Positions 9,630 to 17,875 of a DNA stretch of 32,335 nucleotides are shown piece by piece. The stretch comes from Cylindrospermum sp. FACHB-282 (GTDB lineage: Bacteria > Cyanobacteriota > Cyanobacteriia > Cyanobacteriales > Nostocaceae): assembly GCF_014697195.1 (NCBI RefSeq), contig NZ_JACJRJ010000063.1, positions 1 to 32,335 of the forward strand, given 5' to 3'. Below the pieces are notes generated by a model that was not told the DNA's origin, ran no database searches, and saw only the letters and a list, made by a program, of their open reading frames with translations. Position 1 is the stretch's first letter. Every line of letters starts with the position of its first letter. The position numbers were made by a program, and so were the translations under genes.

Positions 9630-11420
9630 ATGACGCTCCCAATTCGTAACGTCGCCATTATTGCCCACGTTGACCACGGCAAAACCACCCTCGTTGATGC
9701 ACTCCTCAAACAATCCGGCATTTTCCGCGAAGGGGAAGACGTTCCGGATTGCGTCATGGACTCCAATGCCCTAGAAAGGGAACGAGGAATTACTATTCTT
9801 TCCAAAAATACAGCGGTTCGCTATAAAGAAACCCTGATTAATATTGTTGATACCCCTGGACACGCTGACTTCGGCGGCGAAGTTGAACGGGTACTCGGCA
9901 TGGTTGACGGATGTCTTCTAATTGTTGATGCCAATGAAGGCCCCATGCCCCAAACGCGCTTTGTCCTCAAAAAAGCGTTGGAAAAAGGTCTGCGCCCCAT
10001 TCTTGTTGTCAACAAAATCGACCGTGGCCAAGCTGACCCCCACGTTGCTGTAGATAAAGTTCTCGATCTGTTCTTGGAATTAGGTGCAGATGAAGACCAG
10101 TGTGATTTTACCTATCTGTTTGCCTCCGGTATGGGAGGTTACGCCAAGGAAAGCTTGGAAGCAGAAGCGGTAGACATGCAACCCTTATTTGAAGCCATTC
10201 TGCGCCATGTACCAGCACCTGTAGGTGACCCCAACAAGCCCCTGCAATTGCAAGTCACAACCCTAGATTATTCTGAATATTTGGGGCGGATTGTGATTGG
10301 TAGAATTCACAATGGTACTATCCGCTCTGGGCAGCAAGCGGCACTAGTAACAGAAGATGGCACAATTGTCAAGGGTAAAATCACCAAGCTGATGGGCTTT
10401 GAAGGCTTGAAGCGGGTGGAAATGGAAGAAGCAACCGCCGGCTATATTGTCGCCGTGGCTGGTTTTGCTGATGCTTATATTGGGGAAACGATTACTGACC
10501 CCAACGAACCCCAAGCTTTACCACTAATTAAAGTGGATGAACCAACTTTACAAATGACCTTCTGGGTAAATGATTCTCCCTTTGCTGGTCAAGAAGGTAA
10601 GTTGGTAACTTCTCGCCAAGTGCGCGATCGCTTATTCCGCGAATTGGAAACAAACGTCGCCTTGCGGGTTGAAGAAACCGATTCACCAGATAAATTCCTG
10701 GTTTCCGGTCGTGGGGAATTACACCTGGGTATTTTAATCGAAACCATGCGCCGGGAAGGTTTCGAGTTCCAAGTATCTCAGCCTCAAGTAATTTACCGTG
10801 AAGTTAACGGTCAACCTTGCGAACCTTATGAACTTCTAGTGTTGGACGTTCCCGCCGATGGTGTTGGTAGCTGCATCGAACGCCTAGGACAACGCAAAGG
10901 CGAAATGCAAGATATGCAACCTGGTAGTGGCGATCGCACCCAACTAGAGTTTGTCATTCCTGCCCGTGGCTTAATTGGTTTCCGGGGTGAATTCATGCGG
11001 ATGACTCGTGGTGAAGGCATCATGAATCACAGCTTCCTCGACTACCGTCAATTCAGTGGCGAAATTGAAGCCCGGAACAAAGGCGTTTTAATCTCCTTTG
11101 AAGAAGGCGTTTCTACCTTCTACGCCATGAGAAACGCTGAAGATAGAGGTTCATTCTTTATCACTCCCGGCACTAAAGTTTACAGAGGCATGATTGTTGG
11201 TGAACACAATCGCCCCCAAGACTTAGAACTGAACATCTGTAAAACCAAGCAGCTAACCAACCACCGCGCCGCTGGTGGCGATGAACTGGTACAGTTGCAA
11301 GCACCCATAGACATGAGTCTAGAACGTGCCCTTGAGTACATCGGCTCAGATGAATTAGTGGAAGTTACACCCCAATCAATTCGTCTCCGCAAGATGTCGA
11401 AGAAATTAGCGAAACGGTAA
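9630..11420 (+). CDS. typA: Ribosome-binding GTPase TypA/BipA
   Basis: A translational GTPase of the EF-G family that binds ribosomes and is needed for growth under stress; in bacteria it acts in 50S assembly. Seen: G1 AHVDHGKT (12-19), G2 region RERGITI (50-56), G3 DTPGH (74-78), G4 NKID, then domain II, the EF-G III/V-like domains ([18 protein letters not shown]) and the unique C-terminal domain with [12 protein letters not shown]. Its 596 residues are the normal length. The gene stands alone, and a strong GC hairpin follows its stop by seven bases. Confidence 0.96.
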   Translation: MTLPIRNVAIIAHVDHGKTTLVDALLKQSGIFREGEDVPDCVMDSNALERERGITILSKNTAVRYKETLINIVDTPGHADFGGEVERVLGMVDGCLLIVDANEGPMPQTRFVLKKALEKGLRPILVVNKIDRGQADPHVAVDKVLDLFLELGADEDQCDFTYLFASGMGGYAKESLEAEAVDMQPLFEAILRHVPAPVGDPNKPLQLQVTTLDYSEYLGRIVIGRIHNGTIRSGQQAALVTEDGTIVKGKITKLMGFEGLKRVEMEEATAGYIVAVAGFADAYIGETITDPNEPQALPLIKVDEPTLQMTFWVNDSPFAGQEGKLVTSRQVRDRLFRELETNVALRVEETDSPDKFLVSGRGELHLGILIETMRREGFEFQVSQPQVIYREVNGQPCEPYELLVLDVPADGVGSCIERLGQRKGEMQDMQPGSGDRTQLEFVIPARGLIGFRGEFMRMTRGEGIMNHSFLDYRQFSGEIEARNKGVLISFEEGVSTFYAMRNAEDRGSFFITPGTKVYRGMIVGEHNRPQDLELNICKTKQLTNHRAAGGDELVQLQAPIDMSLERALEYIGSDELVEVTPQSIRLRKMSKKLAKR

Positions 11421-11427
11421 TCCGTAG

Positions 11428-11450
11428 GGGCGGGGAAACCCCGCCCTCTT
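11428..11450 (+). terminator. Rho-independent-type terminator after typA
   Basis: GGGCGGGG, loop AAA, CCCCGCCC (11428-11446), followed by TCTTTCTT. The 8-bp GC-only stem directly after the typA stop fits an intrinsic terminator, although the T-tract is interrupted by C. Confidence 0.6.
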
Positions 11451-11758
11451 TCTTGATCTTTTGAGATTAATAATTTTCCCTTATATCAATTTTTAGAAAA
11501 TCTGTAAAAATAACTGTTTCTCAATAAATAGCCCCTATTCTCAATATTATTGATACTATTGTCAATTATTTTACGAAGATTTGTCTTTTCAGCGATTGAT
11601 ATTGACAGACTAATTTTTTTTTGGTATTTTTAGTTAAACTGACAAGGCGTTGCTATAAGGTTTTAGGTTCTTTTTTCTCACGCAGGGACGCAGAGACGCG
11701 GAGAAAGGAACAAAGGTTTTATTGAAGATTTACTCACCATACCCAAGTTAAAAACCTG
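11451..11758. other. AT-rich intergenic stretch with a CGCAGAGACGC repeat
   Basis: No gene is supported. The AT-rich part (11460-11640) carries several long T runs. At 11679-11708 lies CACGCAGGGACGCAGAGACGC, a recurrent Nostoc-type intergenic repeat; relatives occur at 13890-13924 and 17802-17836. Confidence 0.45.
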
Positions 11759-12343
11759 ATGATAAAAAATATTGGGTTGACACAAGGAAACATTACTTTT
11801 CCGCAGAGCAGGACTTTAGAGGAGTTTTTACAACTTCCTTATATTGAAGAATCACCAGCTTGGGAATATATTAACGGAGAAGCAATTCAGAAACCGATGG
11901 GTGGTGGTAAACACAGTCTTTTACAAAAACGTTTAGTTGCAGTTATTGATAATTTGGGAAGTAACTACGAAGCCTTTCCAGAGTTGCGCTGTACCTGCGG
12001 TAATCGTTCAGTACTTCCTGATGTTGCAGTAATTTCTACTAATCAAATACCATTGGATGAGAGCGGTGATATCATTAGCAGTGGTATTGATTTCGCACCC
12101 CCTTGGATAATAGAAATTCTTTCCCCTGCACAAAGTCAAACTAAAGTAACTGGCAATATTTTACACTGTTTGAGAAATGGCAGTCAATTAGGATGGTTGA
12201 TTGATCCCAGTGAACGCTCTATTTTAGTTTATCAGCCTAATCGTTTACCAGATTTGTTGGCAGGAAAAGATATCTTACCAGTTTTAGAAGATTTGAATTT
12301 GATTCTCAGCGTTGATGAAGTTTTTGCTTGGTTACAAAGATAA
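11759..12343 (+). CDS. Uma2-family (DUF820) protein
   Basis: A 194-residue Uma2 protein of the putative PD-(D/E)xK nuclease fold. Seen: EESPAWEYINGEAIQKPMGG at the start of the fold, SVLPDVAVIS with the conserved PD, PPWIIEILSPAQSQTKV with the catalytic-site Glu, and GSQLGWLIDPSERSI. The C-terminal stretch LSVDEVFAWL is also typical. The stop at 12343 is followed by a second Uma2 gene on the same strand starting at 12417, so they may be one transcript. The two are not close copies, as their motifs differ in wording. Confidence 0.85.
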   Translation: MIKNIGLTQGNITFPQSRTLEEFLQLPYIEESPAWEYINGEAIQKPMGGGKHSLLQKRLVAVIDNLGSNYEAFPELRCTCGNRSVLPDVAVISTNQIPLDESGDIISSGIDFAPPWIIEILSPAQSQTKVTGNILHCLRNGSQLGWLIDPSERSILVYQPNRLPDLLAGKDILPVLEDLNLILSVDEVFAWLQR

Positions 12344-12405
12344 AATTAAAACCTTCTCTGAGTCAATATCAGAACTAATTTCACATCAAGTTACATTCAA
12401 ATTGC

Positions 12406-12411
12406 AAGGAG
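12406..12411 (+). promoter_or_regulatory. Shine-Dalgarno AAGGAG that fixes the start of the second Uma2 gene
   Basis: AAGGAG ends five bases before the ATG at 12417. The frame is open upstream to 12312, inside the preceding gene, but only this ATG has a strong ribosome-binding site and begins where the Uma2 fold begins. Confidence 0.6.
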
Positions 12412-12416
12412 TGGAA

Positions 12417-13064
12417 ATGATGTTGTTAGAGCTAAAGCGCATTCATGTACCACCAGGACAAAGAATAATATTTAAAGATGTCACTTGGCAAGAATTAGAA
12501 ACAATTCTTGAAGAATTAGGAGAGCATCGTGCAGCGCGAATTGCTTATGACAGGGGAATATTAGAAATTATGGCTCCATTACCAGAACATGAATATGATA
12601 AGGAAATTATTAGCGATTTAGTTAAGGCATTATTGGAAGAATTAGATGTTGAGTTTGTCAGTCTTGGTTCTACTACGTTTAGAAATCAATTTATGGAGAA
12701 AGGTATAGAACCTGACCAATGTTTTTATATTAAAAATGAAGCTTTAATTCGCGGGAAAAAGCGACTAGATTTAACAATCGATCCTCCACCAGATTTAGCC
12801 TTAGAAATTGATATTACTTCCCGCACACATCCAAATATTTATCAAGCTTTACAGGTGTCAGAACTCTGGCGTTTTGAAAAAGGTAAATTGAAAATTAATC
12901 TTTTACAAGATGGGAATTATGTAGAGTCTCAGTCAAGTTTAAATTTTCCCGATTTACCCTTAATTGAAGTCATTCCCCAATATCTTGAGAAAAGTAGAAT
13001 AGCCGGGAGGAATGCGACGCTTAAGGCTTTTCGGAGTTGGGTAAGACAGCATTTGTTAAAGTAG
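12417..13064 (+). CDS. Uma2-family (DUF820) protein
   Basis: A 215-residue Uma2 protein in the subgroup that starts with LxxIHVPPGQR and carries MAPLPEHEYDKEIISDL, LGSTTFRN, EPDQCFYI (conserved PD-like acidic pair) and PPDLALEIDITSRTHPNIYQAL, a typical nuclease-core region. Starting at 12417 rather than 12312 removes an overlap with the previous gene and uses the AAGGAG ribosome-binding site. It follows another Uma2 gene by 73 bases. The role of such genes is not established; their abundance suggests mobile or defence-linked origins. Confidence 0.85.
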   Translation: MMLLELKRIHVPPGQRIIFKDVTWQELETILEELGEHRAARIAYDRGILEIMAPLPEHEYDKEIISDLVKALLEELDVEFVSLGSTTFRNQFMEKGIEPDQCFYIKNEALIRGKKRLDLTIDPPPDLALEIDITSRTHPNIYQALQVSELWRFEKGKLKINLLQDGNYVESQSSLNFPDLPLIEVIPQYLEKSRIAGRNATLKAFRSWVRQHLLK

Positions 13065-13283
13065 GTCAAAAATCACGGTAATATAAAATTTATTTTTGAA
13101 AGTACCTATTGCGGATTACTGGATGATTTGCAAGAAATCTTTGTTAGTTTCATGATATTCACCTAAACCCTAATAAATAAAATCTTGATTCTTTCTATGA
13201 AATTCAGTATATTTAATTAGCTTTATACTGTAATCCAACAAATCTAAAGCTAAATTCCCATAAATCAGATAAGATTGATATAT

Positions 13284-13727
13284 TTAAGGTAAATAATTGT
13301 CATCTACTAATTGTGCAAGAGTGTAAGAAGATTTTTCCGGGAAAATAGTTAAATCGGTTTTAATTTGCACAAAATCAACTGCACTTTGATAAATATTTTC
13401 TAAATCATCCTGTAGCTTGTTCATTAAATTCGTGGTGATATGATTATTTAAGTCATATCTAAAGTTTTTAATTTCTCCGATCCAATGACGATGGTTTCTT
13501 TCATATTCCACCTGCCAATCTTGAAGTAATAATATATGAATGATGATTTGTCTTAAAAGACTTTTGGCTTTGGCAAAATCTCTTTTACCCAAGCTTATTA
13601 ATTCCTCAATTAAGTTCTCTAAATCAAGTTGGCTAAACTGTTTTTGTTTTAATAACTCAATAGTTTCTTCTAGCCATAAATTGTCATCGGTTTCATAGAG
13701 TTGTTTTAAGTTGGTAGTAATTGTCAT
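13284..13727 (-). CDS. DUF29-family protein of unknown function
   Basis: A 147-residue, mostly helical protein resembling the DUF29 family common in cyanobacteria and other bacteria. Seen: LYETDDNLWLEETIELLKQ near the N-terminus, the LDLENLIEELISLGKRD helix and a HILLLQDWQVEY segment followed by an HRHWIGEI block, all typical of the family. The start at 13727 is chosen over the upstream one at 13769 because family members begin directly before the YxxDxxLWL motif. No function is known. The gene stands alone, pointing towards the Uma2 pair, and codon use is AT-rich like that of the neighbouring Uma2 genes. Confidence 0.78.
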   Translation of the reverse strand: MTITTNLKQLYETDDNLWLEETIELLKQKQFSQLDLENLIEELISLGKRDFAKAKSLLRQIIIHILLLQDWQVEYERNHRHWIGEIKNFRYDLNNHITTNLMNKLQDDLENIYQSAVDFVQIKTDLTIFPEKSSYTLAQLVDDNYLP

Positions 13728-13993
13728 ATTTTTACATTTAACATAAATTTTTAAGTCAACTACACACACTGCATCAATGAATCTTCCCTTAGTTCCATAA
13801 TTTAATCATACACAGCAGTCCTAGCTCTGACAAAGTTATATAGCAATCCTAAATAAGATATGTTCGCGGATCGTGCCGTAGGCATCACCTCTCTTTTTTC
13901 TCTGCCTCTGCGCCCTCTGCGTCTGGAGCGGTTTGTTTCGTCTCTACATTCTGTTTCTGTGCATTTCAGCCTTTTTTGAGCTAAAAAGAGAAG
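13728..13993. other. Intergenic region with partial dispersed repeats
   Basis: Between divergent genes. At 13864-13886 lies a piece resembling the GCGGATCGTGCCGTAGGCATC type of Nostoc repeat and at 13890-13924 a CTCTGCCTCTGCGCCCTCTGCG run, the complement-type of the CGCAGAGACGC repeat. No gene is supported. Confidence 0.4.
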
Positions 13994-15154
13994 ATGAAAA
14001 TTACTAAACGCTTTACTAATTGGTTAGAAATTCGCGCTAGTAGTCCTACTTATGGTGGTTGGGTCTTAGCCGGAACTGCTATTTGTTTTTTTGGGGCTGC
14101 CGTTAATACGATGGCTGGCTGGTTGTATGTCATCAGTGGGGTCAGTTTCGCGCTTTTAGGTGTAGCAGCTTTCTTACCACCGCGATCGCTATCTGGTCTA
14201 GTTGTCAAACGCCGTCCCATCCAGCCAGTTTCAGCAGGAGACGAATTGACAGTGGAATTAGAAATCCACAATCAGAAACAGCAACCTGTCACCGACCTGC
14301 AAATTGAGGATTTATTGCCCTTCGTTTTGGGAAAACCAATCAAAAAAGCGATCGCCATAATTCAGCCTCAAGAGAGTTACACTTGGGTATATTCCCACCC
14401 CAGCCAACGCCGGGGTGTTTATCGCTGGCAGACAACAGAACTGGGTACAGGTGCACCTTGGGGATTGTTCTGGTGTCGTCGTCCCCAAAAATGCCCAGTC
14501 AAAGCCATCGTTTATCCCACAGTGTTACCCCTGAGCACCTGCCCCCTCGTCGATGAAATGGGACAAGAAGATAGCCAGAGAGGTGATCCTCGTGGTAGAC
14601 CATTGCAGACAGCAACCACCGGATTAGTGCGATCGCTTCGTCCCTACCGCATTGGAGATCCTACCCGTCTCATCCACTGGCGTACCAGCGCCCGGTACGG
14701 GGAATTACGGGTGCGGGAATTAGAAATAATTACAGGCGGAGAAGAAATCATCATTGCCCTTGATAGTGCTGCCAATTGGGAAGAAGAGCAGTTTGAACAA
14801 GCAGTTACCACCGCAGCATCGTTGTATTTTTACGCACAACGGCAACAATTGCAAGTGCAACTATGGACAGCATCCACAGGTTTAGTAAAAGGCGAACGGA
14901 ACGTTCTCGAAACCTTAGCTGCAACCACCACCCTAGAAGACGACAGCGCCGTACCTGAAACCTACCCCTTAATTTGGCTAACTCAAAACCCCCTCCGCAT
15001 CTCTTCTCTGCCTTTGGGTAGTCGCTGGGTATTGTGGGAGAATCATTCTGCACCACCAGCACAACTGGTAATCAATAAAGATTATCCTGGTATAATCTTG
15101 CAAACTGAGCAAGGGCTGCAACCCCAGTTGCAACAATCATTGCGTTCATATTGA
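13994..15154 (+). CDS. DUF58-family membrane protein
   Basis: A 386-residue DUF58 protein. Hydrophobic segments at about 22-42 and 45-63 (FFGAAVNTMAGWLYV and ISGVSFALLGVAAF) anchor it in the membrane. The hallmark follows at about 215-237: RPYRIGDPTRLIHWRTSA, then a RVRELEI block. In many bacteria DUF58 proteins sit beside a MoxR AAA+ ATPase; none is here. The C-terminal 120 residues contain an IIALDSAANWEEEQFEQA stretch that recalls a degenerate von Willebrand-like domain. Role unknown; DUF58 proteins are suspected in envelope or complex assembly. It stands alone upstream of ftrC, with a 219-base gap. Confidence 0.85.
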   Translation: MKITKRFTNWLEIRASSPTYGGWVLAGTAICFFGAAVNTMAGWLYVISGVSFALLGVAAFLPPRSLSGLVVKRRPIQPVSAGDELTVELEIHNQKQQPVTDLQIEDLLPFVLGKPIKKAIAIIQPQESYTWVYSHPSQRRGVYRWQTTELGTGAPWGLFWCRRPQKCPVKAIVYPTVLPLSTCPLVDEMGQEDSQRGDPRGRPLQTATTGLVRSLRPYRIGDPTRLIHWRTSARYGELRVRELEIITGGEEIIIALDSAANWEEEQFEQAVTTAASLYFYAQRQQLQVQLWTASTGLVKGERNVLETLAATTTLEDDSAVPETYPLIWLTQNPLRISSLPLGSRWVLWENHSAPPAQLVINKDYPGIILQTEQGLQPQLQQSLRSY

Positions 15155-15373
15155 ATCCAAATGTTGACTTGTGCAAATTTGTATTTAACTTACATTATGT
15201 TAAGTTTTTGGGATTTCCGAGATGTTTTCTGATCCCAGCACAGTAGACAGACAAGCCTTTAAGCAAAGGTAGATCAAAATTAAAAACTTAGGTTGGGGAA
15301 AAATCCCCAGTCATACACCTGTGGGGCTGAGGTACAATGCAAAGAAATATTTAAATTATGAGTAGCCGATCTA
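15155..15373. promoter_or_regulatory. Intergenic region upstream of ftrC
   Basis: Contains a palindromic TGTATTTAACTTACA (TGTA-N7-TACA) near 15180, a GGGGAAAAATCCCC hairpin near 15295 and a possible -10 TACAAT near 15333. The TGTA-N7-TACA is one base short of the NtcA consensus GTA-N8-TAC, so NtcA control is not claimed. Confidence 0.3.
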
Positions 15374-15739
15374 ATGATCTCATCAGAAGTTAACACAAAA
15401 TCCAGCGATAAAAGCCTAGAGGCAATGCGGCATTTTTCCGAACAATACGCCAAGCGTACTGGTACATACTTCTGTTCTGAGCCTTCTGTTACCGCAGTGG
15501 TAATTGAAGGACTAGCTAAACACAAAGACGAACTCGGTGCACCTTTGTGTCCCTGTCGCCACTACGAAGACAAAGAAGCTGAGGTGAATGCTACATTTTG
15601 GAACTGTCCCTGTGTGCCAATGAGAGAACGCAAAGAATGCCACTGTATGTTGTTCCTCACCACAGAAAATGAATTTGCTGGAGACCAGCAAGAAATTTCT
15701 CTCGAAACAATCAAAGAAGTGCGAGAAAGCATGGGATGA
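15374..15739 (+). CDS. ftrC: Ferredoxin:thioredoxin reductase, catalytic subunit
   Basis: Transfers electrons from photosystem-I-reduced ferredoxin to thioredoxin, with a [4Fe-4S] cluster beside a redox disulphide. Seen: CPCRHYEDK (59-67), NCPCVPMRERKECHC (77-91), giving Cys59, 61, 78, 80, 89 and 91. By comparison with the well-studied family, Cys59, 78, 80 and 89 ligate the cluster and Cys61/Cys91 form the disulphide; His90 is the conserved histidine. The 121-residue length is as expected. The variable subunit FtrV is not in the window. The stop codon overlaps the next start as ATGA, so translation of the DUF309 gene is probably coupled. Confidence 0.97.
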   Translation: MISSEVNTKSSDKSLEAMRHFSEQYAKRTGTYFCSEPSVTAVVIEGLAKHKDELGAPLCPCRHYEDKEAEVNATFWNCPCVPMRERKECHCMLFLTTENEFAGDQQEISLETIKEVRESMG

Positions 15740-16164
15740 GCCAAACCATGCCCCAAGAGTTTTGGCAAGGCGTAGAACAGTTCAATTCTGGACAGTTCTA
15801 TGCCTGTCATGACACTTTAGAAGCTCTGTGGATTGAAGCCAGCGAGCCAGAAAAAAGCCTTTATCAAGGTATTCTGCAAATTGCAGTAGCGCTGTATCAT
15901 CTGGGTAATGGTAATTGGCGAGGAGCAGTAATTTTGCTAGGAGAAGGTACTAATCGCCTGCGACGTTACCCAGCTATTTATGGCTCTATTGATATAGAAG
16001 AATTCTTAAATCAGAGTTGGGCATTATTGGCGACACTACAACAAACAGGCCCAGACAAAATTGCTGCTGGTGATTTTGGTGAAAATGAAACCTTGTCCTT
16101 GCCGAGAATTTCCCTAGTAGATAATTTAGCATCAGGACTGGGGAATGGGGAAATAGTTTCCTAG
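15736..16164 (+). CDS. DUF309-family protein
   Basis: A 142-residue DUF309 protein: FWQGVEQFNSGQFYACHDTLEALWI, then QGILQIAVALYHLGNGNWRGAV and NRLRRY, a helical pattern with conserved His/Trp residues that defines the family. No biochemical role is established. The start overlaps the ftrC stop by four bases (ATGA), a strong sign of translational coupling. Residues after about 110, including the LPRISLVDNLASGLGNGE stretch, look variable. A 355-base region without a gene follows before lptA. Confidence 0.82.
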   Translation: MSQTMPQEFWQGVEQFNSGQFYACHDTLEALWIEASEPEKSLYQGILQIAVALYHLGNGNWRGAVILLGEGTNRLRRYPAIYGSIDIEEFLNQSWALLATLQQTGPDKIAAGDFGENETLSLPRISLVDNLASGLGNGEIVS

Positions 16165-16519
16165 TTGTCAATCCCCACCTAAAAAATGTGAGAGCTAGTT
16201 ACTAGTAAGGTCGGCTCGACCTGAAGTTACCCCTGTGGATAAAAAGTAGCATTCTACCTTGATTGAGACAGGAAAAAAACACTAAGCCAGGTTAACTAGG
16301 TTTAGATGAGCTTTTTAGAGCAGATAATTTATTTTGTGGAATACTCAGACTTTCTGCCTTCACATCTGAGAAGCTAAGGTGGTAGCGAAACTTAAGGCCA
16401 AGGAAAGCGTCAACAGTAGGGAACCAAGACTTATCCGCAATTATTCCAGACAGTAAATTCTATCTCTGGATACAGTACTTGACATAATTGAAATACAAGC
16501 CGAAATCCCCAAATTTGCT
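16165..16519. other. Intergenic region with several small hairpins, no gene recognised
   Basis: Seen: AGGTCG-GCT-CGACCT (16208-16222), a CTAG-TTA-CTAG palindrome just before it, a CTCAGA...TCTGAG pair at about 16345-16371 and a CCAGA...TCTGG pair near 16450-16475. The purine-rich run 16380-16430 does not fit a coding frame. It may hold the lptA promoter and leader, or a small RNA; I could not match it to a known RNA family. Confidence 0.35.
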
Positions 16520-17002
16520 ATGATGCCCTGCTCTCAATTTTCCAAATCAAAAATGCGTCGCTTCGGATTAGCTTTGGTGCTACCAGTTGCACTATTGGGC
16601 GCAAATTTATTTCCTCCCCAAGTGCAAACCGCTACTGCACAAGCATCAGGGGGAAATCGTCCCCTCACCATCCGTTCTGATGTGCAAGAATATGACGCCA
16701 AAACTCAAGTGATTACCGCTCGCGGTAACGTGCAAATGTTTTATCCATCTCGCCAAATTCAGGCAACTTCTGCTCAAGCACAATATTTTAGCAAAGAACG
16801 CCGAATTGATTTCACAGGCAACGTCTATATTTTGCAACAGGGTACTAATAGTATTCGCGCAGAGAAGGTGACTTATTTAATTGACCAAGGAAAATTTGTC
16901 GCCTTACCCCAATCCAACCGTCAGGTAGAATCTATCTACATGGTAGAGGACGCAGGTAATAGCGGACAAGCTGCTACACCAGCCTTAAAACGTCCTAATT
17001 AG
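16520..17002 (+). CDS. lptA: Periplasmic LPS-transport protein LptA (OstA-like)
   Basis: LptA bridges the periplasm and carries lipopolysaccharide to the outer membrane. Seen: a basic N-terminus and a hydrophobic stretch (about 16-32) ending near Ala-Thr-Ala-Gln-Ala, consistent with a cleaved signal peptide, then the OstA-like repeats IRSDVQEYDAKTQVITARGNVQMFY and ATSAQAQYFSKERRIDFTGNV, whose alternating strands build the LptA beta-jellyroll. It is 160 residues, near the usual size. lptB follows after 30 bases and the permease after that, which strongly supports the assignment. A second Met at residue 12 is a possible alternative start. Confidence 0.88.
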   Translation: MMPCSQFSKSKMRRFGLALVLPVALLGANLFPPQVQTATAQASGGNRPLTIRSDVQEYDAKTQVITARGNVQMFYPSRQIQATSAQAQYFSKERRIDFTGNVYILQQGTNSIRAEKVTYLIDQGKFVALPQSNRQVESIYMVEDAGNSGQAATPALKRPN

Positions 17003-17032
17003 CATCAACCAACCATAAAGGGTGCTTCTCGC

Positions 17033-17761
17033 GTGAAAATTGTTTTAGAGAATATTCATAAATCTTACGGCAAAAGAGTTATTGTCAATCGCGTTAACCT
17101 TTCTGTTGCTCAAGGTGAAGTCGTCGGGTTACTAGGCCCCAATGGAGCAGGTAAAACGACGACTTTTTATATAGCCACAGGCTTAGAAAAACCCAATCAG
17201 GGTAGAGTCTGGCTAGATACTCTGGATATTACGGCATTGCCAATGTACAAAAGGGCGCGGCTAGGCATTGGCTATCTAGCGCAGGAACCAAGTGTTTTTC
17301 GCCAACTTTCGGTACAGGAGAATATTCTCCTGGTGCTAGAGCAAACTAATGTGCCACGATGGGATTGGGCAAGGCGACTGCAAACTTTACTGCGGGAGTT
17401 TCGTTTGGAAAAATTAGCTCATAGTAAAGGTATTCAACTGTCTGGTGGTGAGCGACGACGGACGGAATTAGCCAGATCCCTGGCTTCTGGGAAAGAAGGT
17501 CCAAAATTTTTGTTTTTAGATGAACCATTTGCTGGTGTTGACCCCATAGCAGTTTCGGAAATTCAGCAAATTGTCGGGCGATTGCGCGATCGCGGTATGG
17601 GTATATTAATTACAGATCACAATGTCCGCGAAACCCTGGCCATCACTGACCGGGCCTACATCATGCGCGAGGGGCAAATTCTCGCTTTTGGTACTGCTGA
17701 AGAACTATACAGTAATCCCCTCGTTCGTCAATACTATTTAGGTGATAACTTCCACGCCTAG
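17033..17761 (+). CDS. lptB: LPS export ABC transporter ATP-binding protein LptB
   Basis: The ATPase that powers lipopolysaccharide extraction from the inner membrane. Starts with GTG (reads MKIVLENIHKSYG). Seen: Walker A GPNGAGKTT (35-43), Q-loop AQEPSVFRQLSV, signature LSGGERRRTELA, Walker B FLFLDEP, D-loop GVDP and the H-loop in TDHNVRET. The 242 residues and the GERRR form of the signature region are typical of LptB. Downstream, after 114 bases carrying a dispersed repeat, comes the LptF/LptG-like permease. Together with lptA this forms an LPS-export gene set. Confidence 0.93.
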   Translation: MKIVLENIHKSYGKRVIVNRVNLSVAQGEVVGLLGPNGAGKTTTFYIATGLEKPNQGRVWLDTLDITALPMYKRARLGIGYLAQEPSVFRQLSVQENILLVLEQTNVPRWDWARRLQTLLREFRLEKLAHSKGIQLSGGERRRTELARSLASGKEGPKFLFLDEPFAGVDPIAVSEIQQIVGRLRDRGMGILITDHNVRETLAITDRAYIMREGQILAFGTAEELYSNPLVRQYYLGDNFHA

Positions 17762-17801
17762 TTTGATTAAATTAATTGGGGTATTTATATATTTTTTGTT
17801 T

Positions 17802-17836
17802 CGCGCAAAGGCGCAAAGGCGCAAGAAAGAACGCAG
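17802..17836. repeat. CGCAAAGGCGC tandem-like dispersed repeat
   Basis: CGCGCAAAGGCGCAAAGGCGC followed by AAGAAAGAACGCAG in the lptB-permease gap. This type recurs at 11679-11708 and, in the complementary sense, at 13890-13924. Confidence 0.5.
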
Positions 17837-17875
17837 CTTTGTTTGATCTAAGTTGCAGATATTTAAATTTTAAAA

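Noticed and set aside
12312-12416. Start of the second Uma2 gene inside the first
   Set aside because: The ATG at 12417 has AAGGAG at proper distance and begins the Uma2 fold.
15170-15195. NtcA binding site upstream of ftrC
   Set aside because: The palindrome has a 7-base spacer (TGTA-N7-TACA) instead of the GTA-N8-TAC pattern and there is no well-placed -10.
16360-16430. TPP riboswitch upstream of lptA
   Set aside because: CTGAGA and GTAGGGAA occur, but the intervening conserved TPP elements and spacing are missing, and lptA is not a thiamine gene.
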